This document shows, in pieces, positions 16,009-26,200 of a stretch of DNA of 64,000 nt (position 1 is the first letter of the stretch; each line of letters begins with the position of its first letter). Origin of the DNA: DASWIG01 sp965371445 (GTDB lineage: Bacteria > Acidobacteriota > Thermoanaerobaculia > Multivoradales > J023); NCBI GenBank assembly GCA_965371445.1, contig CBDUYN010000013.1:1-64000 (forward strand), given 5' to 3'. Below the pieces are notes generated by a model. It saw nothing but the letters and a program-made list of their open reading frames with translations, did not search any database and was not told where the DNA came from. A program made the position numbers and the translations under genes.

Positions 16009-16454
16009 AAGCGATCTTCCAGAAGCGGCCCGGCATCTTGCGGGTGAGCCTGCGGCCGCTCATCCCGTTTCTCATGCTCTTTGCGCTCTACGTCCAGTTC
16101 CACGGCGACTACGGCCCCGGCGGCGGCTTCCAGGCCGGGGTGATGTTCGCGGCGGCGCTGGTGCTCTACGTGCTGCTTTTTAGCACCGAGCAGGCGCGCA
16201 AGGTCCTGAAACCCCGGTGGATGGAGATGCTGGTCGCCGCCGGCGTCTTCATCTACGGCGCGACCGGCGTCGTTTCGATCTTTCTCGGCGGCAAGTTCCT
16301 CGACTACAACGTCCTCGCCCACGACACCGTCCACGGGCAGGAGCGCGGCATCTTCTGGGTCGAGCTCGGTGTCGGCATCACGGTGACCGCGGTGATGACG
16401 ACGATCTTTTTCACCTTCGTCGAGTACAAAGCCCCAAAGAGGAGCGCGGAATGA
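16005..16454 (+). CDS. mrpB: Mrp antiporter subunit B
   Basis: 149 residues from the ATG preceded by GGGGAGGAG. Four membrane helices. Family signatures: LIPFLMLFALYVQFHGDYGP, immediately followed by GGGFQAGVMFAAALVLY, and the C-terminal helix WVELGVGITVTAVMTTIFF. The start overlaps the preceding stop, and the stop overlaps the mrpC start (ATGA). It is a normal MrpB. Confidence 0.93.
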   Translation: MKAIFQKRPGILRVSLRPLIPFLMLFALYVQFHGDYGPGGGFQAGVMFAAALVLYVLLFSTEQARKVLKPRWMEMLVAAGVFIYGATGVVSIFLGGKFLDYNVLAHDTVHGQERGIFWVELGVGITVTAVMTTIFFTFVEYKAPKRSAE

Positions 16455-16822
16455 TCCAGGCCGGTCTCTACAACTACTGGGTGGCCATCGTCTTGATGAT
16501 GACCGGCCTCTACGTCGTCATGGCGAAGGAGAACCTCGTGAAGAAAGTCATCGGGCTGAACATGTTCCAGGTCTCGGCGATCCTGTTCTACATCTCGATG
16601 GGCAAGGTCGAAGGCGGCACGGCCCCCGTCCTGTCGGAGAGATTCGAGGTCTACTCGAACCCGTTGCCGCATGTGCTGATGCTGACCGCCATCGTCGTCG
16701 GCGTGGCGACGACGGCCGTCGCCCTGGCACTGATCGTCCGCATCAACGAGGCCTACGGCACGATCGAGGAAGACTCGCTCCTGAAGCTCGAGCATCCGGA
16801 ATTCGCTGAGGTGGACGAATGA
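16451..16822 (+). CDS. mrpC: Mrp antiporter subunit C (NuoK-like)
   Basis: 123 residues, three helices, homologous to NuoK of complex I. Conserved parts: NYWVAIVLMMTGLYVVMAKENLVKKVIGLN and, after the loop containing SNPLPHVLMLTAIVVGVATTAV, the third helix. Its start and stop overlap the neighbouring genes, so translation is coupled through the operon. Slightly acidic C-terminal tail. Confidence 0.93.
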   Translation: MIQAGLYNYWVAIVLMMTGLYVVMAKENLVKKVIGLNMFQVSAILFYISMGKVEGGTAPVLSERFEVYSNPLPHVLMLTAIVVGVATTAVALALIVRINEAYGTIEEDSLLKLEHPEFAEVDE

Positions 16823-18333
16823 GCGGACATCCCGCGGATCCTCACGGTGCCGTCGACTTCGTCGAGCACCTGCCGATCTTAATCGTCGCGGCGCCGCTTC
16901 TCGCGGCCCCGATCTGCGTCGTCCTGCGCCGCGCCCGCGCCGCCTGGACGCTCGCCATGGCCGTCACCTGGGGCGCTTTTGCGGCGGCCATCCACATCCT
17001 CCACCGGGTGAGCGTCGAGGGGACTTTTTCCTACGAGGTGGGCGGCTGGGCGCCGCCGCTCGGCATCGAGCTCCGGTTTGGGGCCTTCAACGCGCTGGTG
17101 CTCGTCATCGTCACCGCGATCAGCGCCGTCGTCCTCGCCTCGGCACCGGGGAGCCTGCGCGAGGTGCCGCGCGAGCGGCAGTACCTTTTTTTCGCGACGT
17201 TTCTGCTCTGCATGACGGGGTTGATGGGCATCACGAGCGCCGGCGACGCTTTCAACGTCTTCGTCTTCCTGGAGATCTCGGCGCTTTCGGCCTACGCCCT
17301 GATCGCCCTGGGAAAGTCACCGCGTGCCCTGACGTCGGCCTTTCGCTACCTCGTCATGGGTACGGTCGGCGGCACGTTTTTCCTGATCGGCATCGGCATG
17401 CTCTACATGGTGACCGGGACGCTCAACATGGCGGACATGGCGGAGCGGCTCGCCGCCGCCGACGCCAACCGGACGACCTTGATCGCGCTCGCCGCGGTCG
17501 TCGTCGGCCTGGGGATCAAGACGGCGCTCGTACCGCTCCACAGCTGGCTGCCCGACGCCTACACCTTCGCCCCGGCGATGGTCACCGCCTTCATCGCGGC
17601 GACGGCGACCAAGGTCGCCTACTACGCTCTGGCGACTTTTGTCTTCCGGATCTTCGGCGCCGAGATGGCCTTCGAGCGGCTGGGCCTGGGACGGGTTCTC
17701 CTGCCGCTCGCCCTGATCGCCATGTTCGTCGCCTCGGCGGTGGCGATTTTTGAAAAGGACGTCAAGCGTATGCTCGCTTTTTCGAGCCTCGCCCAGATCG
17801 GCTACATGGTGCTGGGACTGGCGCTCGCCAACAAGGCCTCCCTGACGGGCGGCATCGTCCACCTCTTCAACCACGCGGTGACGAAAAGCGCCCTCTTCCT
17901 GGCGCTCGCCGGCATCGCCGTGCGGCTCGGCTCGACGCGTCTGGAGGACCTGCGGGGGATCGGCAAGCGCATGCCGCTGACGACGTCCGCTTTCGTCCTC
18001 GCCGGGCTGTCGCTCATCGGCGTGCCGCTGACCGCGGGCTTCGTGAGCAAGTGGTACCTCGTGCTCGGCGCCCTCGAGTCGGGACGCACAGCCGTGGCGG
18101 TGCTGATCCTCCTCTCCTCGCTCCTGGCGGTGGTCTACGTCTGGCGGGTGGTGGAGGTGGCCTACTTCGCGGCGCCGCCGGAAGGCTGCGAGCCGGTCAA
18201 GGAAGCGCCGTGGAGCGTGCTCGTGCCCACCTGGGTGCTCGTCGGCGCGACGGTCTACTTCGGCATCTCGACCCGCGTGACGGCGGCGGTCGCCGAGCGC
18301 GCCGCGGTGCTGTTGATGGCGGGACAGCTCTAG
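16819..18333 (+). CDS. mrpD: Mrp antiporter subunit D (first antiporter-like subunit)
   Basis: 504 residues with about 14 membrane helices, homologous to NuoL/M/N. Proton-path residues are present: Glu in VFLEISALSAYAL (helix 5), Lys in GLGIKTALVPLHSWLPDAY (helix 7), the broken helix-7/8 region, and Lys in TAGFVSKWYL (helix 12). Starts inside the mrpC stop. It is the core cation/proton translocating subunit and is followed by two more homologues (18351 and 20085). Confidence 0.93.
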   Translation: MSGHPADPHGAVDFVEHLPILIVAAPLLAAPICVVLRRARAAWTLAMAVTWGAFAAAIHILHRVSVEGTFSYEVGGWAPPLGIELRFGAFNALVLVIVTAISAVVLASAPGSLREVPRERQYLFFATFLLCMTGLMGITSAGDAFNVFVFLEISALSAYALIALGKSPRALTSAFRYLVMGTVGGTFFLIGIGMLYMVTGTLNMADMAERLAAADANRTTLIALAAVVVGLGIKTALVPLHSWLPDAYTFAPAMVTAFIAATATKVAYYALATFVFRIFGAEMAFERLGLGRVLLPLALIAMFVASAVAIFEKDVKRMLAFSSLAQIGYMVLGLALANKASLTGGIVHLFNHAVTKSALFLALAGIAVRLGSTRLEDLRGIGKRMPLTTSAFVLAGLSLIGVPLTAGFVSKWYLVLGALESGRTAVAVLILLSSLLAVVYVWRVVEVAYFAAPPEGCEPVKEAPWSVLVPTWVLVGATVYFGISTRVTAAVAERAAVLLMAGQL

Positions 18334-18350
18334 GACGGAGAAAACGGACT

Positions 18351-19832
18351 ATGCCCGACGCCTCCCAAGCCACCGCCCTGGCCGTCCTCTGGCCGCTTCT
18401 CGGGACCGTCCTGACCGTCGTCTTGCGCAAGCGCGAGAACCTGCGCGAGACGGCGACGCTCTTGACCTCCGCGAGCCTTTTCCTGGGTGTCACAAGCCTG
18501 ATCCTGCCCGCTCTCCTGCGCGGCGCCCGTCCACGCTTCGAGGTGGTGGAAATCCTCCCGGGCCTTCACCTCGCTTTTGAGGTGGAGCCGCTGGGAATGC
18601 TTTTTGCCCTCGTGGCCTCGGGTCTGTGGATCGTGACGACCCTTTACTCGATCGGCTACATGCGGGGCCACCACGAGAAGAACCAGACGCGCTTCTACGT
18701 CTGTTTTGCCCTCGCCATCACCGGCGCCCTGGGCGTGGCGTTCGCGGCCAACGTGTTGACGCTTTTCATCTTCTACGAATTCATCACGGTCTCGACCTAT
18801 CCGCTCGTGACCCACCACGGCACGGAAAAAGCGAAACGCGCCGGGCGCGTCTACATCGGCGTCCTGATGGGGACCTCGATCGCGTTTCTGCTGCTGGCGA
18901 TGGTCTGGACCTACGCCCTGGCCGGGACGACGGAATTCACCCCGGGCGGCATCCTCGACGGCAAGGTCGAAGGCGGCATGGTGGCGGTTCTCTTAGCGCT
19001 CTACGTCTTCGGTACGGGCAAGGCCGCGCTCATGCCCTTCCACCGCTGGCTGCCGGCGGCCATGGTGGCGCCGACGCCGGTCTCGGCGCTCTTGCACGCG
19101 GTGGCGGTGGTCAAGGCGGGTGTCTTCACGGTGGTCAAGGTCGTCGTCTACGTCTTCGGGCTCGACTTCCTGACGGCAACGGGGGCCAGCCGTTGGCTGC
19201 TGTGGGCCGCGGCTTTTACCATCGTCTCGTCGTCGATCGTGGCGATCACCAAGGACAACCTGAAAGCTCGCCTCGCCTACTCGACGATCAGCCAGCTCTC
19301 CTACATCGTCCTGGGGGCGGCGCTCGCCAACCGGCTCTCGGTCCTGGGCGCCGGCATGCACATCGCGATGCACGCCTGCGGCAAGATCACGCTCTTCTTC
19401 TGCGCCGGAGCGATCATGGTGGGTGCGCACAAGACGGAGGTGAGCGAGCTCAACGGGCTCGGACGGCGGATGCCGTTTACGATGCTGGCGTTTCTCGTCG
19501 GCTCGCTAAGCGTCATCGGCCTGCCGCCGCTCGGCGGCTCGTGGAGCAAGTGGTACCTGGCCTTGGGCGCGGCCGAAGCCGGACAGATGGTGATGCTCGG
19601 TGTCTACATGCTGAGCTCGCTCCTTTCGCTCGGCTACCTCATGCCGGTCGTCGGCCGGGCCTTCTTGCTCGACCCGCTGCCGGACGAGGGACACGGCGAC
19701 GATAGAGGAAGCATCCGGGAGGCGCCGTTTTTCTGCGTGCTGCCCCCGGTTTTGACCGCGATCGGCTGTGTCGTCCTCTTCTTCTACGCCGATCCGATCT
19801 ACCAGCTGCTACAAGGAATGACCGCACCATGA
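18351..19832 (+). CDS. Second MrpD/NuoM-like antiporter subunit
   Basis: 493 residues, about 14 helices, starting at an ATG after GACGGAG, 17 bp downstream of the first mrpD. Functional positions: Glu in FIFYEFITVSTYPLVTH, Lys in GTGKAALMPFHRWLPAAM, and Lys in PPLGGSWSKWYLAL. It is closest in style to monovalent cation/H+ antiporter subunit D proteins of Mbh/Mrp-like complexes rather than to the large MrpA, since there is no C-terminal extension. It overlaps the next small gene by 4 bp. Confidence 0.9.
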   Translation: MPDASQATALAVLWPLLGTVLTVVLRKRENLRETATLLTSASLFLGVTSLILPALLRGARPRFEVVEILPGLHLAFEVEPLGMLFALVASGLWIVTTLYSIGYMRGHHEKNQTRFYVCFALAITGALGVAFAANVLTLFIFYEFITVSTYPLVTHHGTEKAKRAGRVYIGVLMGTSIAFLLLAMVWTYALAGTTEFTPGGILDGKVEGGMVAVLLALYVFGTGKAALMPFHRWLPAAMVAPTPVSALLHAVAVVKAGVFTVVKVVVYVFGLDFLTATGASRWLLWAAAFTIVSSSIVAITKDNLKARLAYSTISQLSYIVLGAALANRLSVLGAGMHIAMHACGKITLFFCAGAIMVGAHKTEVSELNGLGRRMPFTMLAFLVGSLSVIGLPPLGGSWSKWYLALGAAEAGQMVMLGVYMLSSLLSLGYLMPVVGRAFLLDPLPDEGHGDDRGSIREAPFFCVLPPVLTAIGCVVLFFYADPIYQLLQGMTAP

Positions 19833-20095
19833 GAGACGTTGCCAAACCGGGCGTCGAAAAGAAATACTGGCTCGACGATTCGAAAAACGTCAACAAGGTT
19901 GTCTACACGCTCTACGGGATCTGCGTGCTGCTCTTGTGCCTGGATTTCTTCTACCACAAGCACCCGCACTTCGACTTCGAGGGCTGGTGGGGATTCTTCG
20001 GCTTCTACGGGCTCATCGGCAGCCTCTCGCTCGTCATGATCTCGAAAGCGATGCGCCTCGTCCTGATGCGTGGGGAGGACTACTATGATCAGTAG
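19829..20095 (+). CDS. Small two-helix membrane protein of the Mrp operon
   Basis: 88 residues. A charged N-terminus (EKKYWLDDSKNVNKV) precedes two predicted helices, VVYTLYGICVLLLCLDFFY and GFFGFYGLIGSLSLVMISKAM. The C-terminus is hydrophilic. Both ends overlap antiporter genes, by 4 bp upstream and 11 bp downstream, so it is cotranslated and is probably an accessory or assembly subunit. I do not recognise a named family. Confidence 0.85.
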   Translation: MRDVAKPGVEKKYWLDDSKNVNKVVYTLYGICVLLLCLDFFYHKHPHFDFEGWWGFFGFYGLIGSLSLVMISKAMRLVLMRGEDYYDQ

Positions 20096-21824
20096 CCTTC
20101 CTCCCGGGATCTTGATGATCGCGGGCGGTCTCGTCCTGGCGCTGCTGCGTGGACGCGCGCTCCAGGTCGGCCTGCTCCTCGTGCCCGTCCTCAGCGCCTG
20201 GCACCTGCTTTCGTTGCCCGAGGGGACTCAGATCGGCGTCCAGGTCTTCAGCTACGAGCTGATGCCGGGACGGATCGACGCGTTGAGCCTCGTGTGGGGC
20301 TATATCTTCCACATCGCGGCTTTCCTGACGGCGATCTACGCCGTTCACGTCAAGGACCGCAGCCAGCACGTCGCCGGGATGGTCTACGTGGGTGCGGCGA
20401 TCGGCGCGGTCTTTGCCGGCGACATGATCACGCTGTTCGTCTACTGGGAATTAACGGCGGTCGCCTCGGTCTTCCTCATCTGGGCGAAGCCCACCCACGT
20501 CGAGGGCGCGGCCCGCTCCGAGCAGATCCGGCGGTCTTTCAAGGCCGGGATGCGCTATCTCGTGATCCAGGTGGGCTCGGGCGTGATCCTTCTCGCCGGC
20601 ATCCTGCTCCACTACCAGAAGACGGGCTCGCTCGCCTTCACGAAGCTCGGCCTGGTCGACCTTGGGACGGGGCTCATCTTCATCGCCTTCGGCATCAAGG
20701 CGGCTTTTCCGTTGCTCCACAACTGGCTCCAGGACGCCTATCCCGAAGCAACGCCGACGGGCACCGTCTTCTTGAGCGCCTTCACCACGAAGATGGCGAT
20801 CTACGCGCTGGCCCGCGCCTTTCCCGGGACGGAGATCCTGATCTACATCGGTGCGCTGATGACGGCTTTTCCGATCTTCTTCGCCGTGATCGTCAACGAT
20901 CTGCGGCGCGTCCTGGCCTACAGCCTCAACAGCCAGCTGGGCTTCATGATCGTCGGCATCGGGATCGGCACGGAGATGTCTTTAAACGGTACGGCGTCGC
21001 ACGCTTTCGCGAGCGTCCTCTACAAGGCACTGCTTTTCATGTCGACAGGCGCGGTGCTCCACCGCACCGGCACGGCCAAGGGCTCGGAGCTCGGCGGCCT
21101 TTACAAGACGATGCCGTGGACGACGGCCTTTTGTATCGTCGGCGCGGCCTCGATCTCGGCCTTTCCGTTCTTCAGCGGCTTCGTGACGAAGTCGCTGGTC
21201 ATGACCGCGGCGGCGCAAGGGCATTGGACGATCGTGTGGCTGGTGCTGCTTTTCGCGTCGGCGGGTGTTTTCTACCATTCCGGCATCAAGATCCCGTTCT
21301 TCGCGTTTTTTGCCCACGACTCGGGCAAGCGCCCCAAGGAAGCACCGCTCAACATGTTGATCGCGATGGGCATAACGGCGTTTTTCTGCATCGCGATCGG
21401 CGTCTATCCGAAGCCGCTCTACGACATCCTGCCCTACGCGGTCGACTACGAGCCCTACACGACGCCGCACGTGATCAACCAGTACCAGCTGCTGATCTTC
21501 TCGGCCCTGGCGTTTACGCTTCTCAACCGCGTCAAGCTCCGCGGCACGAAGCTCTATCCGCCGGAGCTGCGCTCGACGGTGCTCGACAGCGACTGGACAT
21601 ACCGCAAGCTCGCTCCCGCGGTCGGCGGTTTCGTCGCTCGCCTCGGCGGCGGCGTCTGGTTCGGTTTTCTGGCCGCGGCGCGGCGGGGTCTTGAGGCCTT
21701 CTTCGGTTGGTCCTTCCGCGTCTACGGTCCCTCAAGCTTCATCGCCCGCACCTGGACGGCCGGGCAGATCGTCTCTTTCGCCGTCCTGATGCTGGGCTTT
21801 TACCTCCTCTTCTACTTCCTCTGA
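20085..21824 (+). CDS. Third MrpD/NuoL-like antiporter subunit
   Basis: 579 residues, about 14-16 helices, ATG preceded by GGGGAGG and overlapping the upstream gene by 11 bp. Functional positions: Glu in FVYWELTAVASVFLIWA, Lys in FGIKAAFPLLHNWLQDAYPEA (first 20 residues start at F), and Lys in FFSGFVTKSLV. It has a C-terminal extension of roughly 90 residues ending in a final helix (SFAVLMLGFYLLFYFL). It closes the operon, 9 bp before the convergent stop of the kinase gene. Confidence 0.9.
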   Translation: MISSLPPGILMIAGGLVLALLRGRALQVGLLLVPVLSAWHLLSLPEGTQIGVQVFSYELMPGRIDALSLVWGYIFHIAAFLTAIYAVHVKDRSQHVAGMVYVGAAIGAVFAGDMITLFVYWELTAVASVFLIWAKPTHVEGAARSEQIRRSFKAGMRYLVIQVGSGVILLAGILLHYQKTGSLAFTKLGLVDLGTGLIFIAFGIKAAFPLLHNWLQDAYPEATPTGTVFLSAFTTKMAIYALARAFPGTEILIYIGALMTAFPIFFAVIVNDLRRVLAYSLNSQLGFMIVGIGIGTEMSLNGTASHAFASVLYKALLFMSTGAVLHRTGTAKGSELGGLYKTMPWTTAFCIVGAASISAFPFFSGFVTKSLVMTAAAQGHWTIVWLVLLFASAGVFYHSGIKIPFFAFFAHDSGKRPKEAPLNMLIAMGITAFFCIAIGVYPKPLYDILPYAVDYEPYTTPHVINQYQLLIFSALAFTLLNRVKLRGTKLYPPELRSTVLDSDWTYRKLAPAVGGFVARLGGGVWFGFLAAARRGLEAFFGWSFRVYGPSSFIARTWTAGQIVSFAVLMLGFYLLFYFL

Positions 21825-21833
21825 CGAATGGCG

Positions 21834-23144
21834 TCAGCTTTCACGCGGCGGGGCGTCCGCGGCCTCGCGCTCGCGCAGGCGCTGGTCGACGTCGGCGAAG
21901 CGTTCGGCGAGCGCCTTGATGAAAATCCCCAGCCAGGAGCTCAGCCCCAGCCCGGCGGTCAGGGTCTCCCGGGTGACGACCACCACCACGACGTCGTCGA
22001 CCGCCTCGACGCTCGCCGTGCGCGGCGTGGCGGAAAAGACCGCAGTTTCGCCAAAAACGTCGCCCGGGCCGAGCTCGCGAAGGACTTTCCTCGTGCCACC
22101 CGACTCCGTCGTGACCACACAGCGTCCTTCGACGATGACGAAAGCGGCGTCGCCTTCCTCGCCCTCGACGACGATGCGCGAGCCGGCCGGGTGGGTCTCG
22201 GTGGGCTGATACCAGGAACCGTGGAGGAAAAGCTCCACGTCCTTCTGGAGCTCGACGACGCTGGGGTAGCGCTGTTCGTGATCGGCCGCCATGGCCCGTG
22301 CGACGATCTTGAGGAGCGGAATGGGCACGAGGTCGCCGCCGACCACCTCCCCGGGAGGCTTGAAGTCGCACTCCAGCGCCTGGACGAGCTGCTGGAGCCG
22401 GCTCGCCGCCAGGTAGGGCGGGCGTCCGGTCAGGATGTGGTAGAGAGTGGCGCCGAGGAGGAAGACGTCGCTGCGCTCGTCGACGAGGTCCAGGCGGCCG
22501 CGGGCCTGCTCGGGAGACATGTAGGCCGCGGTGCCGACGACGCTCTGCGTGCCTTTCTGGAAGACGCCGCTACCGCTCGGCCCCGGATCCTTCTCGCTGT
22601 CGGCGGAGGGCGTCGCCGGCGGGCCGGGCTCGTCCTCGCCCAGGCGACAGGCCGCGCCCCAGTCCATCAGATACACTTGGCCGAACTCGCCGACCATGAC
22701 GTTCGAGGGCTTCAAATCCCGATGCACGACGCCGCGGCTGTGGGCAAAGGCGACGGCCTCGCAGACCTTGAGGAAGATGCGCAGCAGCTCGGCCAGGCGA
22801 CGCGGCTCCAGGCGGTGAGGGCCCTCCCGCTCGATCAGCGTCTCCAGGGTGTCGCCCTGGACCAGCTTCATGCTGAAGAAGACTCCGCCGCCTCCGTCCT
22901 CCCCGAGCTCGTAGACGGGGACGATGTTGGGGTGGTCGAGCTGGCCGGTGATCCTCGCCTCCTCGAAGAAGCGCTCGAGGTGACGCTGGTCCTCCCGGAG
23001 CCGGCGGTGCAGGAGCTTCAAGGCGGATTCGCGTTCGAGGGTCCGGTCGCGGACCCGGTGCACCGTCCCCATGCCTCCCCGTCCGATCTCCTGGAGCAGG
23101 AGATAACGATCCGTCAACGTCGGTTTGTCTCGATTCCCGCCCAT
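21834..23144 (-). CDS. Ser/Thr protein kinase with C-terminal cyclic-nucleotide-binding domain
   Basis: 436 residues (ATG at 23144; an ATG 12 nt earlier is an alternative). Residues about 10-290 are a Hanks-type kinase: GRGGMGTVHRV, ESALKLL, VVHRDLKPSN and the DFG equivalent DWG. Residues about 320-415 form a cNMP-binding domain whose phosphate-binding cassette FGETAVFSATPRTASV keeps the Glu and Arg that contact the cyclic phosphate and ribose. No membrane helix. It is divergent, about 90 bp away, from a class III cyclase gene, suggesting that cyclic-nucleotide levels set by the neighbours control this kinase (inference). Confidence 0.93.
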   Translation of the reverse strand: MGGNRDKPTLTDRYLLLQEIGRGGMGTVHRVRDRTLERESALKLLHRRLREDQRHLERFFEEARITGQLDHPNIVPVYELGEDGGGGVFFSMKLVQGDTLETLIEREGPHRLEPRRLAELLRIFLKVCEAVAFAHSRGVVHRDLKPSNVMVGEFGQVYLMDWGAACRLGEDEPGPPATPSADSEKDPGPSGSGVFQKGTQSVVGTAAYMSPEQARGRLDLVDERSDVFLLGATLYHILTGRPPYLAASRLQQLVQALECDFKPPGEVVGGDLVPIPLLKIVARAMAADHEQRYPSVVELQKDVELFLHGSWYQPTETHPAGSRIVVEGEEGDAAFVIVEGRCVVTTESGGTRKVLRELGPGDVFGETAVFSATPRTASVEAVDDVVVVVVTRETLTAGLGLSSWLGIFIKALAERFADVDQRLREREAADAPPRES

Positions 23145-23237
23145 GAGCGCTATCATAGCCTGACTCGCCACGCCTCGTGGGGAAGAATGTGGCGCGCGCC
23201 GCCGGAGATGGACCGGCAGCCAAGGGTTGAGACGACG

Positions 23238-26200
23238 ATGCGATGTTCCGCCTGCGGGTTTGAGAACCCGCCCGTCATGAGGTTCTGCGGCAAGTGCGGC
23301 ACCCCGCTCGGGGCCACGCCGGCAGCGGCGCCGCGCGATCTCGACGACACCGCCGAACGGCGCAACCTGACGGTGATGTTCTGCGACCTGGCCGACGCGA
23401 CCCGGCTCTCGGAGCAGCTCGATCCGGAGGAGCTGCGCGAGATCGTCCGCGACTACCAGAAGATCGCCAAAGAAGTCGTGCAACGCTTCCAGGGCCACGT
23501 CGCCCAGTACCTGGGCGACGGTCTCATGGTCTATTTCGGTTATCCGCAGGCCCAGGGCGACGACGCTCGGCGTGCCGTCCAGGCGGGTCTGGGAATCGTC
23601 GACGCGGTGGCGGCCTACAGCGCCCGCCTGGTGCGCGAACGCCGCCTCTCGCTGGCGGTGCGCGTCGGCATCCACACGGGCGGTGTGGTCACCGGCGCCG
23701 TCGGGACGGCGCAGCGCCGCGAGCAGCTGGCGCTGGGTCAGACACCCAACATCGCCGCCCGCCTCCAGCACCTCGCGGCGCCCGACGAGGTGGTGCTCTC
23801 GACGGCGACCCGGAAGCTCACGCGAGGTTTTTTTGCCTTCGAATCGCTCGGTGCCCACGCCATGAAAGGCCTCCCGGATCCGATGGAGATCTTTCGGGTG
23901 GTCGGGGAAAGCGGCGTCCGGAGCCGCTTCGAGCTCGCGGTCCGTAGCGGCCTCACCCCGCTCGCCGGCCGGCGTGAAGAGCTCGCCGTCCTACGCTGCG
24001 CCTTCACCCGGGCCGCGGCGGGCAACGGGCGGGCAGTCCTCTTGACCGGCGACGTGGGAATCGGCAAGTCGCGGCTTCTCTACGCGCTTCGCGAGGAGCT
24101 CGAGGGGGTACCCCACTCCTGGTGGAGCTGTCACTTCTCGTCCGACCTGCGCCATAGCGCCCTGGTACCGGTCGCCTCGGTGGCCAGCCAGATCCTGGGG
24201 CTGGATTCCGAGCCCCAGGCGGCGGAGCTTTCCCAGCTCGAGACGGCGCTCTCCTCGCTCGGCTTCCCGCTGGAGGAGAGCGTGCCGTTCATGGCCGAGC
24301 TGCTTTCGATGAAGGACCGCGGCGACTACGGCGTCCACGGTTTGAACCCGGGACGGCTGAAGGAGAAAGCGCTGGAGCTGCTCGTCGACGCCTTCGCCAG
24401 GCTCGCCCAAGAGCGCCCGGCGATCTTCGTCGCCGAGGACGTCCATTGGAGCGACCCGTCGAGCCTCGTCTTCCTGGAGCTGCTCCTCGCCCGGACGGCG
24501 GAGATGGGGCTCCTGGTCCTCTTGACGAGCCCACCGAGCTTTTCCCCTGTCTGGACCCCACCGCCCTGCCAGAGCCACCTCGCGCTGGGGCGGCTCGCCG
24601 ACGCCAGCGTGGAAGAGATGGTCGGGAGCTTGAGCGGTAAGCCTCTGCCCTACGCGGTGTGCCAGCAGATCGTCGAAAGGGCGGGCGGCGTGCCGCTTTT
24701 CGTCGAAGAGCTGACCCGGATGGTCCTCGACTCCGGTCAGTTGCGCCGGACCCGCCACGGCTGGGAAGTCGTCGAAGGACGCCTCACGATGGAGATCCCC
24801 TCGACCCTGCAGGACGTCCTGATGGCGCGCCTCGACGGCCAGCAAGACGCGAAGGAGACCGCCCAGATCGCGGCCGTCCTCGGACGCGAGTTTCGCCTCG
24901 AGCAACTGGCCGCGCTCTGTGAGGTCGACGAGGCGCAGCTGCGCGGACAGCTCGACCGGCTGGTCGAGGCGGGACTGATCTCGCCGCCCGACGAGCGTTC
25001 CGCCGAGTATCTCTTCAAGAGCGCCTTGATCCAGGAGACGGCGTATCGATCGCTGCTCAAGAGCCAGCGCCAGCATCACCACCGCAAGATCTCCAAGCTC
25101 CTGCTGAGCCAGCCGGCGGCGGCTAAGGAGCGCCCGGAGGTCGTGGCGCACCACCTGACCGAGGGCGGACAGTTCCGCGAAGCCCTGGAGCTCTGGCTCC
25201 AGGCAGGCCAGCGCGCCCTCTCCCGGTCCGACAACTTCGAGGCGATCGGCAACCTCGAGAAAGGCCTGGAGCTCCTGGCCGGGGCCACGATCTCCATCCA
25301 CCGGAACCAGCTGGAGATCGACTTTCAAAACGCCCTGGGGGTGGCCTGGACCGCGACCCGGGGATTCGCAGCCCAAGAGGCGGAAGCCGCCTGGGAGCGG
25401 GCTCGGGAGCTCTGCGAGGGGCTCGGCGAGCCGCTGGCGCTCGCCGTCGCCTTGAACGGGCTGTGGATGTCTTGTTTCGCCCGGACCGAGCTTGAAAAAG
25501 CGTACGAGCTGGCGCAGCGGACGATGCAGATCGCCGAGGCCCACCGGGACGCCAACATGCTTCTGATGGCTCATACCTCGCTCGGCGCGACCCTCCTCTA
25601 CCAGGGTCATTTCTCGCGCGCTCTCCAGCACCTCGAAACGGGCCTCGCCCAGGAGTCGGGCGACGAGGGCGAAGCCGGGGTCACACCCTCCGTCGCCGAC
25701 CTCCGGGTGAGCGCCTTGAGCCTGAGCGCTCTGGCGCTCTGGGTCCGGGGCTATCCTGAGAAAGCCGCCGCGCAGAGCCGCGAAGCCGTCGACCGCGCCC
25801 GGAGGCTCTCCCACCCCTTCAGTCTTTGCTACGCCCTCTCCTTCGGTGCCTGGCTCCACACTTTCAACCGCGACGAGACCGCTTTTGCAGAGCTGATGGA
25901 CGAGCTCCGTGAGCTCGCCGAAACCCAAGGTTACTTCCTTGCCGAGTGGGGAGACTTCTTCCTGGGCCCGCTGCTCGACGACAAAGAGGCGACGGCGACG
26001 AGCAGCAGCGGGGCGCACTCGGGGTCTTTGTTCACCCACACCGGATTCGGTCTGAACCTCGGGATGACGTCGACCTGCTGCTTTCTGGCCGAGCGTTACC
26101 ACTCCCAGGGGCAGATCGAACGGGCCGAGGGAGCGCTGCACTGGGGCTTCGACGCATTGGGCTCCGGTCAAGAACGCTACTGGGAGGGAGAGCTCTTCCG

